This document shows positions 18,850 to 27,335 of a stretch of 64,000 nucleotides of DNA, in pieces; position 1 is the first letter of the stretch; each line of letters opens with the position of its first letter. The stretch spans positions 1,240,001 to 1,304,000 of the forward strand of contig NZ_JAPPRA010000001.1 in NCBI RefSeq assembly GCF_026672375.1, in the 5' to 3' direction. The position numbers and the translations under genes were made by a program. The stretch is from Caulobacter sp. SL161 (lineage in GTDB: Bacteria; Pseudomonadota; Alphaproteobacteria; Caulobacterales; Caulobacteraceae). The notes beneath the pieces are model-generated. The model was not told the origin of the DNA, searched no databases, and saw nothing but the letters and a program-made list of their open reading frames with translations.

Positions 18850-20141
18850 TCTGCGGCGTCCGCCAGGCTCGTAATGTCGTCGATCAGGGTTTTGTAGACG
18901 GCGAGATTATGGATGCCTCGCCGCTTGTTGCGATTGCTCGCCCGAAACAGCATTACCTCGATCCCCGCCTGCCGGCAGATCGGGCAGCTGCAGGCTTTCC
19001 AGGGGCGCTTGTTTAGGGTCTCTCGATACGCCGATTCCAGGCGCTTCATGACAGCCGTATGGCGCACGGCCTCGAAGGACTGATCGGTCGCGACGATGGC
19101 GTTATACTTGAGCACCGGCTCGAGGACGCTTTCGACATCTCGCTCACCTTTGTCGAAGGCGCGCAGGGCGGTGAGCGCTTCGTTCTCGAGCCTGGAGAGG
19201 TCTTCGGCCTTGAATGTGCCCTGCTTGATGAGGCGCGTTAGGCGGGTGTTCTCGATCGCCTGAGGGACTCGAATGGCGGTGTAGTAGCGCAGCGCCCCTT
19301 TGCCGTCGTCCTCGCGCAGGAAGTAGTTCTGCTTGGCGTCTTTGAAGGCACGGATCAGGGGAGAGGTCGTATCGAAGCTTGTGATGTCGTACGCGCCGAA
19401 CGAGGCGATCTCATTGGCCTTGGCAAAGCCCAGGATATGGATCCGCGTACTGGGCGGAATGGCGTCGCGGATCGCCGTCAGGCAGCTTTTGATCTGCTCG
19501 GACTTCAGCGGCACCATGCCTCCGATCGCTAGGTAGGTGTAGCCCATGGCGACCAGCGATCGAGCCGCTTCGGCCATGCTGGCCGGCGACCAGCCCTGCA
19601 CCACGCCCAGTGGCGTGAAGTTCTTCATGCCGCGGGTCTCGCGCCAGAAGACGTCGGCGTTCTCCAAGGTAATGTCGTAGCGGCGCTTGGCTTCGGGCGA
19701 GCCGTCGATGAAGCCAACCAGGCTTTCATCGTAGTCAAAAATAATATGGTCGACTGAGCAGCCGTGGGTGAAGCCGCAGTCAGAGTAGAACTCGGCGGTA
19801 TCTGCTGGGGTGTAGGGCGGGACCTCCTGGGCGACGTAAGTGAAGGCCCCGCAGTCACCAAAGAGCGCCAGGTTCGCAAACTGCGGTTTGTTTAGGCGCA
19901 TAAATTCGCGAACGCCTACGCGCCGAAAGCGCAGCGCTTGGCTATCAGTATATTTGCCCTTGATGCGGTGATCGCCCACAATACCGCGCGAGACCAACAC
20001 GCCGTCATAGGGCGCATAGCCCATGATCTCGTGTGGGTAAGCGTCGTCCCAATACGGTTTACGACCAGGCGTGTTGCGGTCGTTGATGAAGTCGTAGCCC
20101 GGATCTACAAAATCGAGGCTGTCGGCAAATATGAACTTCAT
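18846..20141 (-). CDS. dpdA: DpdA: TGT-like DNA-guanine transglycosylase inserting preQ0
   Basis: 431 residues, paralogue of tRNA-guanine transglycosylase that exchanges guanine in DNA for preQ0. TGT landmarks are readable: D96 in GDCGAF (base-recognition/catalytic Asp), AIGG near 205-208 (base pocket), D257 in SFDTTSP (the nucleophile position), and a C-terminal zinc site C384-x-C386-x2-C389 with H411. The start at 20141 is preferred: MKFIFADS is the conserved beginning and the ATG overlaps the stop of DpdB-like 2 by ATGA, while a frame extension to 20252 runs inside that gene. Flanking by two DGQHR proteins and by queD/queC makes the DNA role far more likely than tRNA or archaeosine-type modification. 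Confidence 0.92.
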   Translation of the reverse strand: MKFIFADSLDFVDPGYDFINDRNTPGRKPYWDDAYPHEIMGYAPYDGVLVSRGIVGDHRIKGKYTDSQALRFRRVGVREFMRLNKPQFANLALFGDCGAFTYVAQEVPPYTPADTAEFYSDCGFTHGCSVDHIIFDYDESLVGFIDGSPEAKRRYDITLENADVFWRETRGMKNFTPLGVVQGWSPASMAEAARSLVAMGYTYLAIGGMVPLKSEQIKSCLTAIRDAIPPSTRIHILGFAKANEIASFGAYDITSFDTTSPLIRAFKDAKQNYFLREDDGKGALRYYTAIRVPQAIENTRLTRLIKQGTFKAEDLSRLENEALTALRAFDKGERDVESVLEPVLKYNAIVATDQSFEAVRHTAVMKRLESAYRETLNKRPWKACSCPICRQAGIEVMLFRASNRNKRRGIHNLAVYKTLIDDITSLADAAE

Positions 20142-21253
20142 CGGCTGGCCCTGGATAGATCTCGGTCGAGGCGCAGCAGATAGTCCGTGAGCCCTTTGAT
20201 ATGTTTTGGTAGGCTTTGTGGGTCGTCCCAGGCCCAGCCGAGTTCCTCCCACACGCCGCTAGTCCAGCGGCAATAGGGCGCCAGGCGCGCGAGCGAGGAG
20301 GCGACATCGGCCTTGGGGTCAAGCGAGGCGTCCGCGCGTGTCCAGATCGGATCCATCAACGCGCCCATCACTCGAACGCCGACGGAGTGTGACAGGCGGC
20401 TCTCCTGAGCCGGACGGCCCCAAGCGTCAGGAAACGTGGATTTCACCGCACCCCAATAGATGTTGAGGGCAGTCAGCATGCTCTGTAGGTCCGTACCCGC
20501 CGAGGTTCGGTAGGATCCCAAGGCTCCACCGGGGCGAAGGTTGCCCTGGAGTGCGCTCATCAACGGCGTGTCGGTGATCACTGGGCCGCTCACGCCAGCC
20601 TCAGACTCCCGCTTGATGAGCTTGTAAAAGGGCGAGTCCGGATCCTGATTGAGGGCGTTACATAGGACGCTAGGCACCAAGCGCGGCGCTAGATCCCGGG
20701 GTAGGTCTACGCTCACCTCCGGCAAGAGTTCGTCGATGAGCCGGGAGGGCAGCGGTTTAGCCTTGTTGACCAGGATAAACTGCTCACGCTGCACTTCCAG
20801 ATCCGATGAAACGAAGGCCACGATCGGCACAAGCAGATCCGACTGGTTTGCCTTTGACAGGGCAAGTGAGCGCTGCTGGCCATCGACGATCCAGGCCGCG
20901 CGTTGGCCTTCGGGCCGGAGTGGAATGCACAGTACGCCGCTCTGAACGGCGTCGGTACCGCCTTGCGGGGCGGGGCCGCGTGAGAGTTTGAAGGCGACCT
21001 CCTTAGAGAGCGCCAGGATGATGGCGTTTGGGAAGAGCACTTCTCCCTTCTTCAGGAATTCGGCGATCTCGGAGACGTGACTCTTGATCTCCTTCCGCTG
21101 GAAGCCGCGCAGTTGGTTTTCGTCGCGGTGCAGGCGCGAGATGTCGGCGATCTTCATTACCTCATCGCCGCGGACGAAAAAGGCGAAGACGTCGAGGCCT
21201 GCGGCTTGGCGGGTGCGAAGCGCCCGGACAGAAAGTGTGGCCGAGCGGTTCAT
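20138..21253 (-). CDS. DGQHR-domain protein, DpdB-like paralogue 2
   Basis: 371 residues, the same length as paralogue 1, with DGQQR at 124-128 and GFQR near 50-53. It shares the domain order and C-terminal tryptophan-rich pattern with paralogue 1 but is clearly diverged. It is joined by ATGA overlaps to dpdA downstream and to the YaaA-like gene upstream. Two DGQHR proteins next to one DpdA suggest a heteromeric DpdA-DpdB-DpdB' modifier or a split between ATPase and regulatory roles; this is inference. Confidence 0.78.
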   Translation of the reverse strand: MNRSATLSVRALRTRQAAGLDVFAFFVRGDEVMKIADISRLHRDENQLRGFQRKEIKSHVSEIAEFLKKGEVLFPNAIILALSKEVAFKLSRGPAPQGGTDAVQSGVLCIPLRPEGQRAAWIVDGQQRSLALSKANQSDLLVPIVAFVSSDLEVQREQFILVNKAKPLPSRLIDELLPEVSVDLPRDLAPRLVPSVLCNALNQDPDSPFYKLIKRESEAGVSGPVITDTPLMSALQGNLRPGGALGSYRTSAGTDLQSMLTALNIYWGAVKSTFPDAWGRPAQESRLSHSVGVRVMGALMDPIWTRADASLDPKADVASSLARLAPYCRWTSGVWEELGWAWDDPQSLPKHIKGLTDYLLRLDRDLSRASR

Positions 21254-22179
21254 ACTAGCGAGCCGCCCCGTTCGCTGGCGACTTGATGAAATAGGATCTT
21301 GAAGCGACCTTGCTCGCAGGCCACACCCAGCGTGTCGCGCAAATGGCGGAGCATCGCTCCAGAACGTCCGCCAACTAAAACCCAGTCTCGGTGGATCATC
21401 GCCTTGAGCTTTTCATCGTCATGGCGCTGGCGATTGGGGCGCTCAGCAGCGGCTAGGCCTTCGAGACTTAGCAACACTGCATCTCGATGAGTGCTGGCAT
21501 CCCTCGGGGTGACTCCGATGGTCTCGACGAAGTGCTTGAGTGCGCGCTGCGCGAAGTCGCCCTGGGTGCCCGCGTAGCGACCGTCCTCGAAACGGTCGAG
21601 TCGATCATCGTAGGGCATCCACGCGCTGCTGAAGGCTTCGCCGAGGCCGCTCGGAGCTTCCTTTGAAAACAGACGAAGCCGCGAAAGGCGCTCCTGCGGC
21701 CAGTTGACCCAGGCGTCTGCAACCATGTCGAGATAGGGGCGGGAGAGGGCAGCCAAAATCAGAGCGTCGCCCTCAAAGGCAGGCGCGGGATCCAGTGCCT
21801 GTTGAATCTGAGCCCACCAGGCTCTGGCGTCGCCCGAAGTTTTGCGAAGCACTGAGCCGGCTGCCGTCGGCGCGACCGTTAGATCGTAACTCGGGGCCAT
21901 GGTCTGGGCGCTGACAAGGCCAAGGCCGGCCGAGACTATGAGGAGGTTGGCATCGGCGATCTTTGCCGCTGAGGTGGCGTCACTAAAGCTTCGGCCAAGA
22001 TACAGTGTTCCAGCCGCCCAAGGCTTTGGGGCCTGCGCCAATCGCTCTTGCCAGGCCAGGGCGACCTCGGCCGTCGTGCCCGGCCTAAGTTCACCCGCGC
22101 GAAGGGTCGCTGCCGGCGCATACCGTTTGCGATTGGTGCACGTCGTAATGATGGTGGCGCGAGCAGTTATTTGCATCAC
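21250..22179 (-). CDS. dpdC: YaaA/DUF6884-like protein, candidate DpdC (dPreQ0 to dADG)
   Basis: About 309 residues, first gene of the minus operon. The N-terminal half has the pattern of the YaaA (DUF328)/DUF6884 group: an early hydrophobic strand ending in TCTNRKR, then LYLGRSFSDA, then a LLIVSAGLGLVSA strand followed by a PSYDLTV stretch. In Dpd systems DpdC converts preQ0 in DNA to the amide (dADG) independently of DpdA/B. Position beside dpdA/dpdB supports that role here. Start may be GTG 22179 or the adjacent ATG 22176. The C-terminal half (about 170-309) is unassigned. The family link is by eye, so the DpdC name is tentative. Confidence 0.6.
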   Translation of the reverse strand: MMQITARATIITTCTNRKRYAPAATLRAGELRPGTTAEVALAWQERLAQAPKPWAAGTLYLGRSFSDATSAAKIADANLLIVSAGLGLVSAQTMAPSYDLTVAPTAAGSVLRKTSGDARAWWAQIQQALDPAPAFEGDALILAALSRPYLDMVADAWVNWPQERLSRLRLFSKEAPSGLGEAFSSAWMPYDDRLDRFEDGRYAGTQGDFAQRALKHFVETIGVTPRDASTHRDAVLLSLEGLAAAERPNRQRHDDEKLKAMIHRDWVLVGGRSGAMLRHLRDTLGVACEQGRFKILFHQVASERGGSLV

Positions 22180-23000
22180 TCTGTCAATTCTGAGCTACAG
22201 TTTTTTATCATGGTTGTACGGATGGCGGGAGCAGTTTTTTGCTCATCGCCCGGTTTTACGCGGAACTGAGGTTCCTCCCGTAGGCTTCGCGGGGATGGTG
22301 TTGTCGACGCTGCGCGCTACGTGCCGTGTGGGGCGTGCGGGCGGGTTCGAAATTTGGCTAGTCGCGCTGAACCGGGTCGGGCGAAGCCAGCCTTATGCGG
22401 CCGAGATCTGATGTGGGCGCCCATAACAGGGATGCAGGAGACGGCGGGCCATGCGGTCTAGTTCGTTATCACCAACCCTCGCGAAACGCGTCCGGCCTTA
22501 TTGGTCAGGGTTCGCAAGGGGCGGCGGTAAAAGGCATGGTGCACGATCGGAGCCTCGACCTTGACGGGACCCATAGCCTGGGCGGACCCAAGTCGCTCTG
22601 ACCTACAAGAATTCCTTCAACCTGTGCGCCCACAGGTGACTTCCGGGCATTGCCCACCGGACGATAAGAAAGTGTCTCTCGGCATCGAGGCCGTGACGTC
22701 CATACCTGGCAAAACTGATTGCCCTTCAGTTGGCGGTTTCGATTGGCAAGGCTTCTCAGCGCGCCAAGCACATGGGTGCCGTGCTCTTCGTACAGCTACA
22801 ACATTGGCTTTTGGTGCGGTGAGGCTGCAATCGCCCCCTGTTCCCGCTAGTGAGCGACTCGAGCCGCGTCGTAGAATTTCGTGATTATTCTGTGATTTTC
22901 GTGGCAGAAGCCAAATTATATTCTTCTTTTGTTCCAATTTTGCTGGCGAGAATTTCTCCGATTTTATTTAATAAGGCATTGTTTTTAATGAAATTTGCCG
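22180..23000. other. gene-poor junction between the island operon and tRNA-Arg
   Basis: About 820 bases without a supportable gene. The part next to the operon must hold its promoter; an inverted repeat GAGCA/TGCTC is at 22229-22244 and T-runs lie at 22201-22206 and 22235-22240. A TTGACA-like hexamer on the minus strand (22182-22187) is too close to the start codon to serve this gene. The 120 bases before the tRNA (22880-23000) are much more AT-rich than the rest of the window, as often seen at integration junctions. No integrase, transposase or clear att repeat is visible. Confidence 0.5.
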
Positions 23001-23077
23001 TGGCGGCCCGGGAGGGACTCGAACCCCCGACCTTCGCTTTAGGAAAGCGCTGCTCTATCCTGCTGAGCTACCGGGCC
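23001..23077 (-). tRNA. tRNA-Arg (anticodon CCT)
   Basis: A full cloverleaf is readable on the minus strand: 7-bp acceptor GGCCCGG with CCGGGCC, D-arm starting TAGCTCAG, anticodon loop TTCCTAA giving CCT (first pair of the anticodon stem is a G-A mismatch), T-arm with GGTTCGAGTCC, and encoded CCA (TGG at 23001-23003 on the plus strand). CCU-reading arginine tRNAs are frequent insertion targets; here the accessory island lies on the 3' side of the gene. Confidence 0.95.
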
Positions 23078-23152
23078 GCGCTGTGCGCGGGTCAGGGTCA
23101 ATAGCGCAAGACGCGAGCGGTTAGAACCCCGTCCGCGAGGCTGGGGGAACGC

Positions 23153-24415
23153 GTGCGGCATTTGAAGTCCATCTATGTCCAGGTGCTGATCGCGATCGTC
23201 CTGGGGGTGCTGGTCGGGGCGATATGGCCGCAGATCGGGGTGGCGCTGAAGCCGCTGGGCGATGGCTTCATCAAGCTGATCAAGCTGGTCATCGCGCCGG
23301 TGATCTTCTGCACCGTGGCCGGCGGCATCGCGCGCATGGGCGACATGAAGGCGTTCGGCCGGGTGGGCGTGAAGGCGCTGATCTATTTCGAGGTGGTCTC
23401 GACCCTGGCCCTGGTGCTGGGTCTGGTCGTGGGCCGCCTGGTGCAGCCGGGCGCTGGCTTCAACATCGATCCGGCCACGCTCGACGCCTCGATCGCCGCC
23501 GGCTACGTCGAAAAGGCCCAGCATGGCGAGGGTATGGTCGCCTATCTGCTGCACCTGATCCCCGACACCTTCATCGGCGCCTTCGCCGACGGCAACCTGC
23601 TGCAGGTGCTGGTGATCGCGATCCTGACCGGGTTCGCCTGCGTGCGGATGGGCGACTTCGGCGAGAAGGTCGCCCATGTGCTGGACGAGACGTCCAAGTT
23701 GTTCTTCGGGATCATCCACATCGTCGTGCGCCTGGCCCCGATCGGCGCGTTCGGGGCCATGGGCTTCACCATCGGCAAGTACGGGGTGGAGGCGCTGGTG
23801 CAGCTGGGCGCGCTGGTGGCGACCTTCTATGTCACCTCGCTGCTGTTCGTGCTGGTGGTGCTGGGCGGGATCGCCTGGGTCAGCGGGTTCTCGATCTTCC
23901 GGTTCCTGGCCTATATCCGCGAGGAGCTCCTGATCGTGCTGGGCACCAGCTCCTCGGAATCGGTGCTGCCGCAGATGATGGAGAAGCTGGAGAACGCCGG
24001 GGCCCGTCGCTCGGTGGTGGGGCTGGTGATCCCCACCGGCTACAGCTTCAATCTCGACGGCACGAACATCTACATGACCCTGGCCACGCTGTTCCTGGCC
24101 CAGGCGACGAACACCCCGCTGTCGCTGGGCCAGGAGCTGGCGCTGCTGGGCGTGGCGATGCTGACCTCGAAGGGCGCGTCGGGCGTGACGGGGGCGGGCT
24201 TCATCACCCTGGCCGCCACCCTGGCCGTCGTTCCCGACATCCCGATCGCCGCCCTGGCCATCCTGGTGGGCGTTGACCGGTTCATGAGCGAGTGCCGGGC
24301 TCTGACCAACCTGGTCGGCAACGGCGTCGCCACCCTGGTGGTGGCGCGCTGGGAAGGGGCGCTGGACCGACAGCGGCTGGATCGGGTTCTGCGCGGGGCG
24401 CCTGCGACCGAGTGA
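23153..24415 (+). CDS. dctA: C4-dicarboxylate transporter DctA
   Basis: 420 residues, secondary transporter of the dicarboxylate/amino acid:cation symporter family in the inner membrane, taking up succinate, fumarate and malate. Eight or so hydrophobic segments are present, together with the family motifs [12 protein letters not shown] (re-entrant loop) and [13 protein letters not shown]. It starts at GTG 23153 behind a GGGGGAA ribosome site. It stands alone, 75 bases from the tRNA on the opposite strand, and marks the return to core-type, GC-rich sequence. Length matches the family. Confidence 0.94.
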   Translation: MRHLKSIYVQVLIAIVLGVLVGAIWPQIGVALKPLGDGFIKLIKLVIAPVIFCTVAGGIARMGDMKAFGRVGVKALIYFEVVSTLALVLGLVVGRLVQPGAGFNIDPATLDASIAAGYVEKAQHGEGMVAYLLHLIPDTFIGAFADGNLLQVLVIAILTGFACVRMGDFGEKVAHVLDETSKLFFGIIHIVVRLAPIGAFGAMGFTIGKYGVEALVQLGALVATFYVTSLLFVLVVLGGIAWVSGFSIFRFLAYIREELLIVLGTSSSESVLPQMMEKLENAGARRSVVGLVIPTGYSFNLDGTNIYMTLATLFLAQATNTPLSLGQELALLGVAMLTSKGASGVTGAGFITLAATLAVVPDIPIAALAILVGVDRFMSECRALTNLVGNGVATLVVARWEGALDRQRLDRVLRGAPATE

Positions 24416-24582
24416 CGCCCCCCTGCCAAAGCTTGAGACTTATCAAGGCGCGAAGCCCCGTCTCGTGCGACTTTCCGCAGGTTCGCGCGGCGTGGCGTTC
24501 TGATTCGCGCATGGTGGTCGTGCTTGTTCAGCGACGGCTACATGTTAGGGTTTTGCGGCACAACCATCGTGCGACTGGAGCT

Positions 24583-25728
24583 ATGCGGGAGCTCGACGTC
24601 AACCACAGCATCGGCGACGCCGAAACCGGCCTGACGACTCTGATCGAGATGATCGAGGCGCTGTCGGCGACGCGCACGATCAACGAGGTCGCCGATGTGG
24701 TGCGCGGCGCCGCGCGGCGTATTCTGGACGCTGACGGCGTGGCCTTCGTCATGCGTGACAAGGACCTGTGCTGGTACGTCGACGAGGACGCGATCGGGCC
24801 GCTCTGGAAAGGCAAGCGCTTCCCGATGGACCAGTGCGTGGCCGGCCGCGCGATGAAGAGCGGCCGCGTTGTGGTCTGTCCCGACATCTACGCCGATCCC
24901 GACATGCCCCACGACGCCTATCGGCCCACCTTCGTGAAGAGCCTGGCGATCGCGCCCGTCCGGCCGCGTGATCCGATCGCCGCGATCGCCGTCTATTGGG
25001 CGCGTCCCTATGATCCGCCGCCCGAGGTGCTGCGCAAGCTGCAGGTGGTCGCGCGCGCCACGGCCTCGGCCCTGGAGAGCGGTCGTCTCAATGACTACCT
25101 CGCCGCCTCGCTCGAGCACGGTCACTTCCTGCTGCGCGAGCTGGATCACCGTGTGAAGAACACCCTGGCGATCGTGCAGTCGATCACCCGCCAGACCCTG
25201 CGCACGACCCCGTCGCCCGAGGCCTTCGCCGACGTGTTCGAGAGCCGGATCCTGGCGCTCTCGCAGGCGCACGAACTGCTGACCCGCCGCGCCTGGGGAC
25301 GTCCGCAACTGGAAGAGATCCTGCAACGCACCCTGGCGACCTTCGCCGGCGACGTTGCGGGCCGGTTCGAGGTCCAGGGGCCCGCGGTCGCCTTCAGCGC
25401 CGAGACGGCGGTGTCGGTGCACATGGCCATCCACGAGCTGATCGCCAACGCTGCGCGCCATGGCGCCCTCTCGACCCCCCAGGGCCGGGTCGCGATCGAA
25501 TGGAACGTCGACAAGGCGACCGCTCCGGGGCTTCTGACCCTGACCTGGCGCGAACAGGGCGGGCCCGCCCTGTCGGGGCCGCCCACGCGCAACGGGTTCG
25601 GCTCCAAGATGGTGCATCAGGGCCTGGCGCGTGACCTCGGCGGCCAGGCGGTGCTCGACTTCGCGCCCACGGGCCTGGTCTTTACGCTGCGCGCGCCGCT
25701 CTCCGAACGCATGAGTCTGGCCGCATGA
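24583..25728 (+). CDS. GAF-domain HWE/HisKA_2 sensor histidine kinase
   Basis: 381 residues from the ATG at 24583; the frame is open further up, but those residues are not kinase-like and a GGAG site precedes 24583. A GAF domain covers about 20-170 (WYVDEDAIGPL.. CVAGRAM). The phospho-acceptor box is LDHRVKNTLAIVQ, and the ATPase part shows HELIANAARHGA and a GFGSKMV end, typical of the HWE/HisKA_2 class common in alphaproteobacteria. No membrane segment, so a cytoplasmic sensor. It overlaps the response-regulator gene by ATGA and surely signals to it. The stimulus is unknown; light or redox sensing by GAF is possible, but no chromophore cysteine can be assigned. Confidence 0.88.
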   Translation: MRELDVNHSIGDAETGLTTLIEMIEALSATRTINEVADVVRGAARRILDADGVAFVMRDKDLCWYVDEDAIGPLWKGKRFPMDQCVAGRAMKSGRVVVCPDIYADPDMPHDAYRPTFVKSLAIAPVRPRDPIAAIAVYWARPYDPPPEVLRKLQVVARATASALESGRLNDYLAASLEHGHFLLRELDHRVKNTLAIVQSITRQTLRTTPSPEAFADVFESRILALSQAHELLTRRAWGRPQLEEILQRTLATFAGDVAGRFEVQGPAVAFSAETAVSVHMAIHELIANAARHGALSTPQGRVAIEWNVDKATAPGLLTLTWREQGGPALSGPPTRNGFGSKMVHQGLARDLGGQAVLDFAPTGLVFTLRAPLSERMSLAA

Positions 25729-26078
25729 AGACCGCCCGGGTCATGATCGTCGAGGATGAGGCCCTGGTGGCCATGATGGTCGAGGACATGCTCGGCGACA
25801 TGGGGTGCGAGGTGGCCGGCTCGTTCGGCGCCGTCGACGCCGCCCTGGCTTGGCTGCGCGATCATCCTTCGCCCGACGGCGCGGTGCTGGACGTCAATAT
25901 CGGCGGCGAGATGGTGTTTCCGGTCGCCGAACGCCTGCGCGAGCACGGCGTGCCGTTCGTCTTCGCCACCGGCTATGGCGACCTGCCGCGCGCGGGCTTC
26001 GAGTCGGTGCAGGTACTGGCCAAGCCGATCAACGCCGGCGAGCTGCGCCTGGCTGTCGAGCGCTTCCGGGTCGGCTAG
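25725..26078 (+). CDS. single-domain response regulator
   Basis: 117 residues, one receiver domain and nothing else. Acidic pocket EDE near 10-12, phospho-acceptor Asp in AVLDVNIGG, and the conserved lysine in VLAKPINAGE are present. It begins inside the stop of the HWE kinase (ATGA). Such stand-alone receivers act by protein contact or as phosphate sinks; there is no DNA-binding or enzymatic output here. Confidence 0.92.
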   Translation: MKTARVMIVEDEALVAMMVEDMLGDMGCEVAGSFGAVDAALAWLRDHPSPDGAVLDVNIGGEMVFPVAERLREHGVPFVFATGYGDLPRAGFESVQVLAKPINAGELRLAVERFRVG

Positions 26079-26101
26079 AACCCCTTGGCCTGGGATGGGA
26101 T

Positions 26102-26132
26102 CATCCAGAGCGTTCGAAAAGGGCGCTGGATG
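26102..26132. terminator. hairpin between convergent genes
   Basis: CATCC (26102-26106) and AGCG pair with CGCT and GGATG (ending 26132), with a 2-nt bulge and an 11-nt loop. It sits between the stops of the response regulator and the glycosyltransferase gene on the other strand, so it may end transcription from either side. It lacks a strong T-run. Confidence 0.5.
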
Positions 26133-26140
26133 TCTGATCT

Positions 26141-27325
26141 CTACAGCCTGAGTTCCGGCGTATCGGCGGGGAAGGGGGCGTCGTCCCAGCCCGCCATGGC
26201 CTTGCGGGCCTGGGCTCGGTCGACCGCGATGGCCAGTTTCTGGCGGAACTCGGCAGGGTCGATGGTGAACGGCTGGTTGGCCTGGGGTTCGATTGAATAG
26301 AGCCGGGCCTGGCCGTCCGCCGGCAGGATGTAGCCGACGTCGTGGCGGCGGAAGTTGCCGATCCGCGACTGCACCTCCACCAGCCAGTTCAGCGACACCA
26401 CCTGACAGCCCTGAGGTGACAGCAGGGCGTTGTGCAGGCCCGAGCCGAACTCGCCGGCCACCAGACGCGCGCGGGAGAACAGGCGCGCCTGCTGGTCCCA
26501 GCCCAGGGTCTCTGGGCGCACCAGGATGAGGCCGGCCGCCTGGGCGAGGCCCTCGATCTCGGCCTCGTTCTCGAGCTCGCGGAAGGACTGGGCCGTGCGC
26601 ACGCCGCCCCGGCTGACGAACAGCATGTCGGCGTCACCGCCCTTGGTGAAGCTCAAGGCCTCGCGCTCAAGGTTCCAGCGCAGGAAGTCGTGGAACACAT
26701 AATTGCGGTTCAGCATGTGCGGTAGCAGGGCCGCGCCGATCTCGACGGCCTCGTCGCGCGGGTCGTAGGTGACGATCTCCTGGTCGGGCAGCATCATCCG
26801 CACGATGCGCGCCACATAGCCGGGGGCGGTCCGGGGCAGCAGCAGCGGCGCGGTGATCCCCGCCGCGTTCAGGGCGCGGATCACGAACAGCTTGGGGTAC
26901 ATCTCGGTCAGCCAGTGACCCCAGACGAAGTTGAAGTGGGTGATCACGAAGGCCCGGTCGAGCCGGTGGGTCACCGGCGCATCGAAATCCCAGGCCTGGC
27001 GCGCGATGTCGTGCTGGTACCAGTGCTGGACGTAATAGGGATAGGCGCCCTCGGCGTAGACGAGCTGGTCGTCCAGCTTCAGGTGCGCGCCGGAGCCGCC
27101 GGCCACCACGCGTTTGGCCACCATCAGGTCGACATCGGGCGCGTGGAGATCGCCCAGGATGTGCAGGCCGTTCAGCATGTCGCCGGCGCAGGGCCACAGC
27201 ATCGGGCGGGGCGGCACCAGGGCGCCGCCCTGGATCAGCAGGGCGCGCGCCACGCGGTCGGGGCCATGCAGGGCGCCCGAGAGGGGTGAAAGGTCCGCGC
27301 TCGAAAGATCGATGAAGGAAGCCAC
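26141..27325 (-). CDS. glycosyltransferase family 61 (DUF563) protein
   Basis: 394 residues, cytoplasmic glycosyltransferase-like protein for surface polysaccharide. The GT61 pattern is readable: HFNFVWGHWLTEMYPKLF near 130-145, a DMLFVSRGG strand, and the ..GEFGSGLHNALLSP.. acceptor/nucleotide-site stretch. The GTG start at 27325 is chosen because it lies 10 nt after the stop of the upstream gene with a GAGGG ribosome site; an open frame continuing upstream only runs through that gene. It is the last gene of the polysaccharide export operon and is followed by a second GT61 relative upstream, so the two may act in sequence. Confidence 0.8.
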   Translation of the reverse strand: MASFIDLSSADLSPLSGALHGPDRVARALLIQGGALVPPRPMLWPCAGDMLNGLHILGDLHAPDVDLMVAKRVVAGGSGAHLKLDDQLVYAEGAYPYYVQHWYQHDIARQAWDFDAPVTHRLDRAFVITHFNFVWGHWLTEMYPKLFVIRALNAAGITAPLLLPRTAPGYVARIVRMMLPDQEIVTYDPRDEAVEIGAALLPHMLNRNYVFHDFLRWNLEREALSFTKGGDADMLFVSRGGVRTAQSFRELENEAEIEGLAQAAGLILVRPETLGWDQQARLFSRARLVAGEFGSGLHNALLSPQGCQVVSLNWLVEVQSRIGNFRRHDVGYILPADGQARLYSIEPQANQPFTIDPAEFRQKLAIAVDRAQARKAMAGWDDAPFPADTPELRL

Positions 27326-27335
27326 GGGGTCGCCC

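Noticed and set aside
22182..22187. TTGACA hexamer before the minus operon
   Set aside because: It lies within about ten bases of the start codon, too close to be the -35 of this operon.
22850..23104. 84-residue open frame across the tRNA
   Set aside because: The AREGLEPPTFALG-type peptide is the well-known artefact of translating a tRNA gene region.
24292..24582. N-terminal extension of the HWE kinase into the dctA end
   Set aside because: Residues are low-complexity and overlap dctA; a better start with GGAG lies at 24583.
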